A stretch of 64,000 nt of DNA from Verrucomicrobiota bacterium (lineage in GTDB: Bacteria; Verrucomicrobiota; Verrucomicrobiia; Methylacidiphilales; JBCCWR01). The notes beneath the pieces are model-generated. The model saw only the letters and a program-made list of their open reading frames with translations, made no database searches and was not told the DNA's origin. The stretch lies in contig JBCCXA010000012.1 in the NCBI GenBank assembly GCA_039192515.1, positions 1 through 64,000 on the forward strand. Reading direction: 5' to 3'. The position numbers and the translations under genes are program-made. Shown here piece after piece: positions 33,219 through 41,294 of this stretch (its first letter is position 1; each line of letters opens with the position of its first letter).

Positions 33219-33950
33219 GTGAGCGGTAAGAAATTTATTGTATCGTTGCACGACTATCATCAAGGTAGCCACCATGCAATCTCCGAACAGATTGAGGTCT
33301 TAAATTGCCTAGGTGTTAAAAATGTCTCTCTTTTAATCATTCCTAATTATCACCGCCAAGGTCTAATTTTTGAAGATTCTAATTCATTAGCTTTTCTAGA
33401 GCAAAGACTGGAAGCAGGAGATGATCTTGTGCTCCATGGTTTTTATCATTTGGGCAAATTAGGCAGCCAAGGCAATTTTTTTATTAAAAATTTTTACACT
33501 GCGAATGAAGGAGAGTTCTGGGATTTAACAGATCAAGAATTTTCCGAACGTCTAGAAAAGGGAATGTTTTTTTGGAAGGAAAGAAATTGGCCATTAGATG
33601 GTTTTATTGCACCCGCTTGGTTATTGCCCAAGGCTTATGACTTGCAACTAAGCAAGTTAGGTTTTCATTATACAACTCGTTTGAATAGCATTGAGCTGCT
33701 ACAGAAAGGTAAGCAGATCCTCACGCAGTCTTTGTGTTATAGCTCCAGAGCAGGGTGGAGGCGCCTTATTTCAAGACAATGGAATCCGTATCTTCTGAAG
33801 CGTCTTTGGGCAAATGACGTCATTCGCCTAAGCTTACATCCTAATGATTTGGCATGGACACGGTGTCGTGCGCAAATTATTCAGATAGTTGAAATGATCT
33901 TGGCTAGAGGTTACCAACCGTTAACCTATGCGGAATATGCCAAAATGTGA
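33219..33950 (+). CDS. DUF2334 polysaccharide-deacetylase-like protein
   Basis: Soluble protein of 243 residues with a NodB-type barrel. The first metal motif is FIVSLHDYHQGSH (His-Asp), and GDDLVLHGFYHLG supplies the second histidines. FIAPAWLLPKAYDLQLSKLG and VIRLSLHPNDLAW complete the DUF2334 pattern. It probably deacetylates a glycan or glycolipid intermediate. It starts at a GTG five bases after the beta-helix gene and overlaps the PHP-glycosyltransferase gene by 23 bases. Confidence 0.85.
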   Translation: MSGKKFIVSLHDYHQGSHHAISEQIEVLNCLGVKNVSLLIIPNYHRQGLIFEDSNSLAFLEQRLEAGDDLVLHGFYHLGKLGSQGNFFIKNFYTANEGEFWDLTDQEFSERLEKGMFFWKERNWPLDGFIAPAWLLPKAYDLQLSKLGFHYTTRLNSIELLQKGKQILTQSLCYSSRAGWRRLISRQWNPYLLKRLWANDVIRLSLHPNDLAWTRCRAQIIQIVEMILARGYQPLTYAEYAKM

Positions 33951-36348
33951 TTTAAATGTCCATTCGTGTTACTCAAACCGTCCTTCAGAATGGGTGCTTA
34001 GGCAACTGGGTATGCCCGAAAGCTATACTCGTCCCAAAGAGCTATACCAAAAGTTAAAAGCTAAAGGGGCTGATTATGTTACAATCACAGATCATAATAC
34101 AATTGAGGGATGCTTAGATATTGTCGATCAAGCAGATGTTTTCATAAGCGAGGAGGTTACCACTTATTTTCCAGAGGATGGATGCAAAATACACCTTTTG
34201 TTATGGAATATTACTGAACAGCAGCATGCGACCGTTCAAGAAATCCGGAATAATATCTATGATTTAGTAAGCTACCTGAATCAAGCTGGTATAGCTCACG
34301 GAGTCGCTCACCCGTTGTATAGTATTAATAATAAGTTATCAGTTGAGCATTTTGAAAAACTAATCTTGCTATTTAAGGTATTTGAGGGACTCAATGGAAT
34401 CAGAGAGCCTCTTGCTCAAGAAGTCACCGTAATGTGCTTAGAAGCTTTGTCTCAAGAAAGAGTAGAGCAACTAGCTCTAAAACATGAGCTTGAACCAATG
34501 GGAAAACAACCCTGGACTAAGTCATTAACTGGGGGCTCAGATGATCATGGGGGGTTATACCCGGGAGCTGCTTGGACTGAAGTCTCCGAGGCAAAGGATA
34601 TCGATTCTTTTCTAGCACAAGTCATGCAAGGACATTCTCGGGCTGTGGGCTCATGTGGAGATGCCTTAAGAGTTTCCAATAGCATGTACAATGTCGTCTA
34701 TACCTATGCTTCTGATAAACTGAAGTACAAAGCGCCAGTTGGGATGGACTTGCTTGGGAAGATTATGCAACGTTTTCTAGATGGGGAAAATCCTGCAAAG
34801 TTGTCCTTAGCAGAACGTATCGGTCACGTGGCAGAATTTGTTCGTTCTGGTAAAGCATTGGATCTATTAAAACCTCCTGAGGCTGATCCTTCCATCAATC
34901 GTGAAATACTGAATTATTTCTTGGATCCTAAAGTAAGCCTAGATCTGGATCGCATTATTGCTTCAGAGAAAACTCCAAGCAGACGGACATTTAAAATGGC
35001 TTCCAAGATAGCCAATGACCTTTGCTTTCGTTTGTTTAATTCTTGTTTAAAGTGCATTAATAAGAATCAGTTTGTAGAGAGCTTACAACCACTTAGCGGA
35101 TTTATCCCGATCGGTTTGAGTGTTACTCCATATATCTATTCCTTCTACAGCTTGCATGGCAATAGGAGGCTGTTGGAGCGCACTGCCAAAGCTATGATGC
35201 CGGACTTACCTAAGCAGCTTCAGAATACGAAGAGAGCTTGGGTTACGGATACTTTGGAGGACGTCAATGGGGTCGCCAGAACTATACGGACCATGTGTTT
35301 GAGTGGTAAGAAACAAGGTGCTGATCTTGCTGTTGTGACGTCGCGATCAGAAATATCTATAAATGATATTCCGATTATGAATTTTGAACCAGTAGGCGAG
35401 TTTGAACTGCCAGAATATAAGCTTCAGAAATTAAGTTTTCCTCCTATTTTGGATATGATTGATTACATTGAACGGGAGAGATTTACAGAGTGTATTATCA
35501 GCACTCCTGGACCAGTGGGGCTTACAGCATTAGCTGCTGCAAAATTATTGGGCCTTAGAACATCCGGCATTTATCATACTGATTTTCCTCAATACGTAAG
35601 CATCCTAAGTGAAGATTATATGATGGAAACCTTGGCCTGGCAATTTATGCACTGGTTCTATTCACAACTCGATCTCGTTTATGTGAATTCAGAATTTTAC
35701 AGGCAGTGTTGGATCGAGCGAGGCATTCCATCAAATAAGTTGAAGATTTTACCTAGAGGTCTTGACACAGAACTCTTTAACCCCAAGCACCGTAATGAAA
35801 ATTATTGGAAGGCAAAAGGGGCTAATGGGCAAGTCCTTATTTATGTCGGCAGAGTCTCTAGGGAAAAGGAATTGGGCTTCTTAACAGAAGTTTACCGTGA
35901 AGTTAAGAAGACTTCTAGTCGGGTTTCTTTAGCCATTGTGGGAGAGGGGCCTTATAAGGAAGAAATGATGCAATTGTTACCCGACGCCATTTTTACAGGT
36001 ATTTTGACCGGGCAAGAGTTAGGGGTTGCTTATGCCTCAGCCGATTTGTTCGTATTTCCAAGCACAACGGATACTTTTGGAAATGTTGTTATAGAGGCTA
36101 TGGCAGCAGGTCTTCCTGTATTTGTTTCAGATATTGGAGGCCCCAAAGAACTGGTTGCTGAATTAGATCACTGCAAGATTTTGAAAGCTAAAGATCTCAG
36201 AGCATGGGTTGGCGCTATTTCAGAGTTCATGGACAATGGTCCGAGCCGCGAGACCCTTGATCGAACCGCTCGAAAAATGCAAAATGAACGAAGCTGGGAT
36301 AGAGCTTTTGATGCTTTTTGGAAAGATGGTTTAGAGTTTATAGATTAA
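33928..36348 (+). CDS. PHP-domain / glycosyltransferase family 4 fusion protein
   Basis: Large two-enzyme protein of 806 residues. Residues 1-270 are a PHP metallophosphoesterase: CDLNVHSCYSNRPSEW (His-x-His-like), DYVTITDHNTIEG, SEEVTTYFP and GGSDDHGGLYPG give the metal ligands. Residues about 425-800 are a GT4 glycosyltransferase: AWVTDTLEDVNGVARTIR, TSGIYHTDFPQYV, VLIYVGRVSREKELGFLTEV and the donor-binding DLFVFPSTTDTFGNVVIEAM. A helical linker (270-420) joins them. It resembles sugar transferases that use a phospholipid or sugar-phosphate acceptor, so the PHP half might remove a phosphate. It is last in its three-gene unit. Confidence 0.88.
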   Translation: MRNMPKCDLNVHSCYSNRPSEWVLRQLGMPESYTRPKELYQKLKAKGADYVTITDHNTIEGCLDIVDQADVFISEEVTTYFPEDGCKIHLLLWNITEQQHATVQEIRNNIYDLVSYLNQAGIAHGVAHPLYSINNKLSVEHFEKLILLFKVFEGLNGIREPLAQEVTVMCLEALSQERVEQLALKHELEPMGKQPWTKSLTGGSDDHGGLYPGAAWTEVSEAKDIDSFLAQVMQGHSRAVGSCGDALRVSNSMYNVVYTYASDKLKYKAPVGMDLLGKIMQRFLDGENPAKLSLAERIGHVAEFVRSGKALDLLKPPEADPSINREILNYFLDPKVSLDLDRIIASEKTPSRRTFKMASKIANDLCFRLFNSCLKCINKNQFVESLQPLSGFIPIGLSVTPYIYSFYSLHGNRRLLERTAKAMMPDLPKQLQNTKRAWVTDTLEDVNGVARTIRTMCLSGKKQGADLAVVTSRSEISINDIPIMNFEPVGEFELPEYKLQKLSFPPILDMIDYIERERFTECIISTPGPVGLTALAAAKLLGLRTSGIYHTDFPQYVSILSEDYMMETLAWQFMHWFYSQLDLVYVNSEFYRQCWIERGIPSNKLKILPRGLDTELFNPKHRNENYWKAKGANGQVLIYVGRVSREKELGFLTEVYREVKKTSSRVSLAIVGEGPYKEEMMQLLPDAIFTGILTGQELGVAYASADLFVFPSTTDTFGNVVIEAMAAGLPVFVSDIGGPKELVAELDHCKILKAKDLRAWVGAISEFMDNGPSRETLDRTARKMQNERSWDRAFDAFWKDGLEFID

Positions 36349-36360
36349 ACCAAAGTCGTG

Positions 36361-36506
36361 TTACAGACACTTAAACATCTGCGCAACATCTTGGCTTCAA
36401 GAAACACATACTTTCCTAGTGGTATCATCTTCTTGATACATCTTTGTTGACTCTCTTTTGCTTGTGGCTCAAGCTTTCATGAATCTCGTTCAACTTCTGT
36501 GACATC
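36361..36506 (-). repeat. Dispersed intergenic repeat, copy A
   Basis: Read on the minus strand, this copy contains GAAGTTGAACGAG, then AAAGCTTGAGCCACAAG, then AAAAGAGAGTCAACAAAG, then ATGTATCA-AGAAGA-TGATAC (a perfect 6-bp stem). It ends GCGCAGATGTTTAAGTGTCT. It aligns over about 110 bases with copy B, and its core matches copy D at about 30 of 32 positions. It lies between the PHP-GT4 gene and the proline-rich gene. Confidence 0.8.
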
Positions 36507-36618
36507 CTCCGGTTAGATAAATCCATTTCTAGTTTTTGTAGTGATTCAAAGTCTTTTGCAAAGGTTTGTGAGTAGATGCATTAGGTGTAGTTTTTAACGG
36601 AAAAGCTTTATAAAGTCA

Positions 36619-36647
36619 TTGACTTTTAAAACTAACTAAGTTGTTAT
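36619..36647 (+). promoter_or_regulatory. Promoter candidate for the proline-rich gene
   Basis: TTGACT (36619-36624) is followed after 17 bases by TGTTAT (36642-36647), matching 5/6 and 4/6 of the sigma-70 consensus. The predicted transcription start would lie only about two bases before the ATG at 36656, so the message would be nearly leaderless. Confidence 0.3.
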
Positions 36648-36655
36648 TGTGATGT

Positions 36656-38017
36656 ATGGCAGATATACCTGAAAAGAAACAGCCTCCAACACAACCATTG
36701 GGAAGGCAACCTGGGGGTGATTCCCAGCAAAAGCCCAAAGTCCCATTTCCTGATATTTCTAAAAAGACCGTAGCTTTAGACAGCGCTTCAAAGGCCGCGA
36801 ACATAAAGAAAGAGACCATGCGGATCAGCTTGCCTCCGCGAACTGGTGCTTCTTCTGCCCCGCCTGCTGGCGCACCAAAGAGTGATCTTGTCGATAAAGC
36901 ATCGATGAATGTAACTCGACCAATGGGTTCATCTTCTATTCCTGCACCACCATCTGAGGCTCCCACTGCAACTTTACCATTAAAACCTAAGGGTGAGGCA
37001 CCAGATGTCGAAGCGACTGCTAAAATTCAGATCCCTGGAGCTAAACCACCTGGACTGACTGCTCCTGCACCTGGATCAGTTTCTACTGCAGTAAGGAGAA
37101 CTGCTCAAGTTGAACCACCGGTGGGTAATAAGCCTCCTGCACCACCAACTATGCCCCCTCCTCCTGCTCCTCCTGCACCAACGGGCGCGGCACCAGTGCC
37201 GGTATCACCTTTACCCAAGCCACCTGTGCCACCACCGCCAGCAAGTGTAGCACCTGTACCACCTTTACCTAAGCCACCTGTCCCGCCACCAGCAGCAAGT
37301 GCAGCACCCCCCTCCCCTGCACCGCCTTTACCGAAACCACCAGCACCTCCCGTTGCTGGAGCAACACCGGCGCCTCTGCCCAAACCAACAGCATCTCCTG
37401 CAGCGAGCGCCGCAGCACCTCCTCCCGTACCGCCTTTACCCAAACCACCTATGCCACCGCCGGCAGCAGGTGCAGTACCTGCACCACCCATGCCTAAGCC
37501 CCCTGTGCCGCCGCCAGCGCCAGGTGCTGCCCCTCCCCCTCCATCTGCTAAATCACCCTCTTCTGCTAAAAGTGATGAAAGCTCATCTCTAGGTAAAACT
37601 ATGGCGCTAAAGATGCCACCGGCAGCTCCTAGCAAACTTGGAGGGGCACCAACGCCCAAGCCTCCAAGTGCACCAATGGGTAAACCCCAGCAGCCTTCAC
37701 CAATGCCAGCTCCTGGGGCTAGTATTCAGGCAGGAGGTCCTCTCGGACAGAAAAAATCAGCTCCTGCCCCAATGCCCAGTCCGGGTGCACAACAGCATAA
37801 AGGACCTGTTCCAGGTGCAAGTGGTGCTCCGGCAGCATCCCCCAGGAATCCTATGCCAGCACCAGCACCGCAATCAGCAACACCATCACCGGCTTCAGCT
37901 CCTATGCCGGTTGTACCGCAGCAGGCTTCAGGAGGTAATGCGACATCTGTCCTAGCTATGATATGCTCACTAGCGAGTCTTATCGTTCTAGCATTGGTCT
38001 ACACAGATGTGATTTGA
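36656..38017 (+). CDS. Proline/alanine-rich protein with C-terminal membrane anchor
   Basis: Protein of 453 residues. Residues 1-135 are basic and Pro-rich with several Thr-x-x-Ile/Leu sites (KKTVAL at Thr38, KETMRI at Thr54, TATLPL at Thr106, TAKI at Thr121). Residues 150-300 are an almost pure Pro/Ala/Val tract with repeated PLPKPPVPPP units. GKTMAL at Thr315 is another site. The C-terminal 25 residues form one hydrophobic helix (SVLAMICSLASLIVLALVYT), so it is probably tail-anchored with the long disordered part in the cytoplasm. No known domain is present. Its base composition is GC-richer than its neighbours because of the proline codons. It resembles the N-terminal style of the scaffold at 17805. 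Confidence 0.75.
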   Translation: MADIPEKKQPPTQPLGRQPGGDSQQKPKVPFPDISKKTVALDSASKAANIKKETMRISLPPRTGASSAPPAGAPKSDLVDKASMNVTRPMGSSSIPAPPSEAPTATLPLKPKGEAPDVEATAKIQIPGAKPPGLTAPAPGSVSTAVRRTAQVEPPVGNKPPAPPTMPPPPAPPAPTGAAPVPVSPLPKPPVPPPPASVAPVPPLPKPPVPPPAASAAPPSPAPPLPKPPAPPVAGATPAPLPKPTASPAASAAAPPPVPPLPKPPMPPPAAGAVPAPPMPKPPVPPPAPGAAPPPPSAKSPSSAKSDESSSLGKTMALKMPPAAPSKLGGAPTPKPPSAPMGKPQQPSPMPAPGASIQAGGPLGQKKSAPAPMPSPGAQQHKGPVPGASGAPAASPRNPMPAPAPQSATPSPASAPMPVVPQQASGGNATSVLAMICSLASLIVLALVYTDVI

Positions 38018-38098
38018 TTGACGTTAAATAACCGCTGCTTGATAGAAATTTGGGATTTCCGAGTTGCTTTTTTTAGAAGCTGATTCAGGTTATTGATT

Positions 38099-38425
38099 AT
38101 GGCAAGTGATAATGTAGTCGAATTAAGTTCTGATTCTTTTCAGGAAAAGGTTTTAAATAATGATGGAACTGTCTTGGTTGATTTTTGGGCAGAGTGGTGC
38201 GGTCCATGTAAGATGATAGCACCTTTATTGGACGAAGTGGCTGATGCTAACGTTGGCAAGGTAACTATCACAAAGGTAGATGTAGATAAAAATAAGGAGT
38301 TAGCCTCTCAATATGATGTGCGTGCAATACCAACCATGCTAATTTTTGAAGGAGGCGAGTTAAAGGATAAGCTGGTGGGTATGACTTCAAAAGCTAATCT
38401 GGAAGAAAAGCTAGGTCTTTCTTAG
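38099..38425 (+). CDS. trxA: Thioredoxin
   Basis: Disulfide reductase of 108 residues. The active site is in VLVDFWAEWCGPCKMIAPLL (WCGPC), with KVDVDKNKELASQYDVRAIP carrying the conserved cis-proline and TMLIFEGGEL after it. All features of a cytoplasmic thioredoxin are intact. I choose the ATG at 38099; a TTG two codons upstream is possible. Its 3' end overlaps the end of the convergent amgK gene by 15 bases. Confidence 0.96.
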   Translation: MASDNVVELSSDSFQEKVLNNDGTVLVDFWAEWCGPCKMIAPLLDEVADANVGKVTITKVDVDKNKELASQYDVRAIPTMLIFEGGELKDKLVGMTSKANLEEKLGLS

Positions 38426-39454
38426 ATTTTTCCTCCTTTGTGATTCTAATTCAAGTAGTTTTGTAGATAGCTTTTGCAGGTGCTGCAAGTTTCCACTGTA
38501 ATAGGTGCAGTCCAGTAGGTTAATAAGACCTTGCTTAATATAAGATAAATACTCAGCTTTATGCTTTTTAAGTCCTAAGAATCCGTAAGCACCCAAAGCT
38601 TGCATGAGGCGTTGAGCAGATGCTTCATAAAAACTTAGAAGAAAATTTTCCCAAGTTGGAATGGATGTTATTGGATCATGTCTAAGTTGATCATAATAAT
38701 ATTCGAGTAGATCGATTCTCTCTTTGTGTTTGAAGTCAACATAAGGATCATAAAGTAATGAGCCTAGGTCGTAGTAGGCAGAACCACCTCTAATGCCTTG
38801 GAAATCTATGAGGTAGGTCGAGTCATCACTGAGCATGATATTCTGCGATTGAAAGTCTCGATGAATGAGGCAGGTAGGTGTTTGCATTAGCCTTTCCTCT
38901 AACCTGCCTAATTCTTCTCCAAGTTTCATAGCCTCGTGTTCATTGAGTTCTATTTCGAAATATGCGTTGATGAGGTTTTCTAAAAAGTAATGGTGCTCCC
39001 ATTCATACAAGCCAACATTGAAACTAGGTAAGGTAATTAAATCCGTTTTTCGCGCGAGCGGTAGCCCCTTGTGATGAAGAATATTCACTTGCTTTAGTGC
39101 TTTACGGTAAAACTCACGACGTATTATCCAGTCTTCATCTCGAATGGAGTAGAGATCACTCTGTCCAACATCCTCCATCCAGATAATTTTATTCCTCTCA
39201 TCATGTTCAAAGATAAGCGGGACTTGAATATTTAGCTTTTTAAGAAAACGGGCAATATCTGCGTAGAGACTATTTTCTTTTTTTTGGTCATTGTACAGAA
39301 GGACTATAAATGAGGGGTGTGATCGCGTATGAAACCTGTAAAAGAAACGATCAGAGCCTCCTTGAACAATAGGGGTAACTGTAAACTGTGCGTCAGGACT
39401 CAAGCCTAAGGCTCTACGAGTACTCTCAAAAAGTTCATTTTTATTTGGAATCAT
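38411..39454 (-). CDS. amgK: AmgK-like anomeric MurNAc/GlcNAc kinase (APH fold)
   Basis: Aminoglycoside-phosphotransferase-fold sugar kinase of 347 residues. FTVTPIVQGGSDRFFYRF begins the nucleotide lobe, with the catalytic loop CLIHRDFQSQNIML (about residue 196) and the metal-binding YLIDFQGIRGGSAYYDLGSL. This pattern, and the gene order directly behind a MurU-like nucleotidyltransferase, match the AmgK kinase that phosphorylates MurNAc at C1 in the cell-wall recycling route of Pseudomonas. It overlaps the upstream gene by 14 bases. Another sugar 1-kinase remains possible. Confidence 0.82.
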   Translation of the reverse strand: MIPNKNELFESTRRALGLSPDAQFTVTPIVQGGSDRFFYRFHTRSHPSFIVLLYNDQKKENSLYADIARFLKKLNIQVPLIFEHDERNKIIWMEDVGQSDLYSIRDEDWIIRREFYRKALKQVNILHHKGLPLARKTDLITLPSFNVGLYEWEHHYFLENLINAYFEIELNEHEAMKLGEELGRLEERLMQTPTCLIHRDFQSQNIMLSDDSTYLIDFQGIRGGSAYYDLGSLLYDPYVDFKHKERIDLLEYYYDQLRHDPITSIPTWENFLLSFYEASAQRLMQALGAYGFLGLKKHKAEYLSYIKQGLINLLDCTYYSGNLQHLQKLSTKLLELESQRRKNLRKT

Positions 39455-40172
39455 GAGGAGCCTGTTTTTCGTATGCTTTTTGAATGCGGTTAAACTCGTC
39501 GTGAGTACCTATGTCGGACCAATGGCCCTCATCAATGAGTAAGGAGTTAATACTTTCTTTTTTGCGTAGCATGTCAAGGAATGTTGAGATAACTGAGATT
39601 TTAGTATTGGGTGGGATTCGATTTAAGAATGATGTTTGGACCACATAAATAGAGGCAAATAAGCAATCTCGGGCAGACGGGCGTTTAAGTTCATGACGGA
39701 TATCAACAATCTGTCCATTTTCATCAGTATTGACATGGAGTGGTCCATTCTTAGATCTTAGAGCAAGCGTGACCTCTGAAGATTTCATGAAATGGTGATG
39801 CAAAAGCTTTTCAATAGGGAGGTTGGTCATAATATCTCCATTATAGACTATTAAATTCTCATCTTCTTGAACGAGGTCTATAATATTACGAACACCTCCA
39901 CCTGTATCTAAAATCTCGGGATGCTCATGGCGGAAAATAAGAGGGATACCTTTCCACTCTCTTTCCGGAAAAGTTTGATCATAGATATGATGTAGATGAT
40001 GTGTATTGATAATTATTCGTTGAATGCCTGTTTGAATAAGGTGGTCAAAAACATAAGTAATGATGGGACGTCCACCAATTCTAAGGAGTGGTTTCGGACA
40101 TTGATTGGTTAGAGGTTTGAGGCGCGTTCCAAATCCTGCACCCAGGATAAAGGCTGTCGTGACTTTTTTCAC
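39441..40172 (-). CDS. murU: MurU-like MurNAc-1-phosphate uridylyltransferase
   Basis: Sugar-nucleotide nucleotidyltransferase of 243 residues. The N-terminal TTAFILGAGFGTRLKPLTNQ, then CPKPLLRIGGRPIITYV, is the standard nucleotide-binding signature. ILDTGGGVRNIIDLVQ and LIVYNGDIMTN (catalytic Asp) follow, and the end carries EGHWSDIGTHDEFNRIQ. MurU joins MurNAc-1-phosphate to UTP so that recycled muramic acid re-enters peptidoglycan synthesis without going back through GlcN6P. It is the first gene of the amgK pair and head-to-head with a lysozyme-like gene three bases away. Confidence 0.83.
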   Translation of the reverse strand: MKKVTTAFILGAGFGTRLKPLTNQCPKPLLRIGGRPIITYVFDHLIQTGIQRIIINTHHLHHIYDQTFPEREWKGIPLIFRHEHPEILDTGGGVRNIIDLVQEDENLIVYNGDIMTNLPIEKLLHHHFMKSSEVTLALRSKNGPLHVNTDENGQIVDIRHELKRPSARDCLFASIYVVQTSFLNRIPPNTKISVISTFLDMLRKKESINSLLIDEGHWSDIGTHDEFNRIQKAYEKQAPHDSK

Positions 40173-40175
40173 TGG

Positions 40176-41030
40176 ATGGAGATAATGGGGGAGATGAATT
40201 CATTTTTAAAGCTCTCTTTGTATCTAGTCCACATTGTCTTTTTAGCAGATTTCATAGCATCCTATGCATATGGAGCTCCTACAAAATCCAAGATATCACT
40301 TGATGATGAAGATGCCATGCGTATTGGAAAAATGATATGGAAGAACGAATGCGGAGGAACGATCTCTGGTCTAACCATGTGGAATCCAGGGGAAGAATTC
40401 CCTTCGTTAGGTATAGGACATTTTATTTGGTATCCAGTGGGTTATGAAGGCCCATTTGATGAAAGCTTTCCTAAACTCATAGCTTTTATGAAAGAAGAGG
40501 GGGTAGAAGTGCCTCAATGGCTTGTTGATCAAGTCGAGAAAAAAGGTGGTTCTCCGTGGTTGAGTCGAGATGCCTTTGAAAAGTCGAAAGATGGTAGTGA
40601 AATGACTCAACTGAGGCTTTTTCTTAAAGAAACGATACCTGTCCAAGCGCGCTATACGGCAAGAAGATCTGAACAAGCTCTAGGCAAGATAACAAAAGGG
40701 CTATCTCCTCAGAGGACTCGCAGGGTCCGTGATCAATTTTACCGTGTAGCAGGTCATCCACATGGTATTTATGCGCTTGTTGATTATGTGAACTTTAAGG
40801 GTGAAGGAATTAGAGAATCCGAACGATATGCAGGGAAGGGCTGGGGACTGCTACAAGTCTTAGAGGAGATGAAAGGGGAAGAGGAAGGTCTTGCTGCCTT
40901 GGATGCTTTTGCTGATGCGGCTATTTTTGTTCTAAACAGAAGAATCCAAAACTCGGATCCCAAGCGGGGAGAAAAAAGGTGGAAGTTAGGCTGGGAAAAC
41001 CGTTGCAATAGCTACCGGGTTAGCAAATAA
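40176..41030 (+). CDS. Secreted lysozyme-like protein
   Basis: Exported protein of up to 284 residues. The signal peptide (LKLSLYLVHIVFLADFIASY, ending near YAYGAP) is followed by IWKNECGGTISGLTMWNPGE and EFPSLGIGHFIWYPVG. A glutamate about 20 residues before SxGIGH is the arrangement of the catalytic Glu and beta-hairpin in phage-type lysozymes, so a muramidase role is inferred; biochemical proof is lacking. Possible starts are ATGs at 40176, 40185 and 40194. A purine-rich GGAG lies close before the second. It is divergent from murU-amgK, which fits a cell-wall turnover and recycling theme. Confidence 0.68.
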   Translation: MEIMGEMNSFLKLSLYLVHIVFLADFIASYAYGAPTKSKISLDDEDAMRIGKMIWKNECGGTISGLTMWNPGEEFPSLGIGHFIWYPVGYEGPFDESFPKLIAFMKEEGVEVPQWLVDQVEKKGGSPWLSRDAFEKSKDGSEMTQLRLFLKETIPVQARYTARRSEQALGKITKGLSPQRTRRVRDQFYRVAGHPHGIYALVDYVNFKGEGIRESERYAGKGWGLLQVLEEMKGEEEGLAALDAFADAAIFVLNRRIQNSDPKRGEKRWKLGWENRCNSYRVSK

Positions 41031-41085
41031 CTTCTAGAAGTATTACTTTTCAATATTATTTAAAACTCTAAGTTAAAAGCGAATG

Positions 41086-41200
41086 GTGTCATGGAAGTTG
41101 AACGAGAGGCGTAAAAACTTCAGCTACAAGAAAAAGGGAGTCGACGAAAATGTATCAATAAGGTGATCCCTTAGGGAGACTCTATGTTTCCTGGAGAGAA
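41086..41200 (+). repeat. Dispersed intergenic repeat, copy B
   Basis: Begins GTGTCATGGAAGTTGAACGA. It continues with a GCGTAAAAACTTCAGCTACAAG-like block, AAAAAGGGAGTCGACGAAAA, ATGTATCAATAAGGTGATCC and CTCTATGTTTCCTGG. It shares the whole run of blocks with copy A in the opposite orientation. It lies in the 264-bp gap between the lysozyme-like gene and trkA. Confidence 0.8.
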
Positions 41201-41294
41201 GATTTTTAGGCCTCAATGACATCATTTAAATTAAAATAAGTTTATTCCGGCAATTCATGAAAAAAGTAGAAAGTATTTTTGCTATTTCAAGCTA

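Larger units (their letters stand above)
36349..36655. other. 307-bp gap holding repeat copy A and a promoter-like pair
   Basis: There is no gene. The first half holds one copy of the dispersed intergenic repeat (minus orientation, about 36361-36506). The second half is AT-rich and ends in a possible promoter directly before the proline-rich gene. Confidence 0.7.

Noticed and set aside
37105..37659. Glycine-rich 184-codon frame on the minus strand
   Set aside because: It is the antisense shadow of the proline-rich tract, since proline codons read as glycine on the other strand.
36656..38017. Proline-rich protein as a TonB-like energy transducer
   Set aside because: The hydrophobic helix is at the C terminus and no TonB C-terminal domain follows, so the topology is opposite to TonB.
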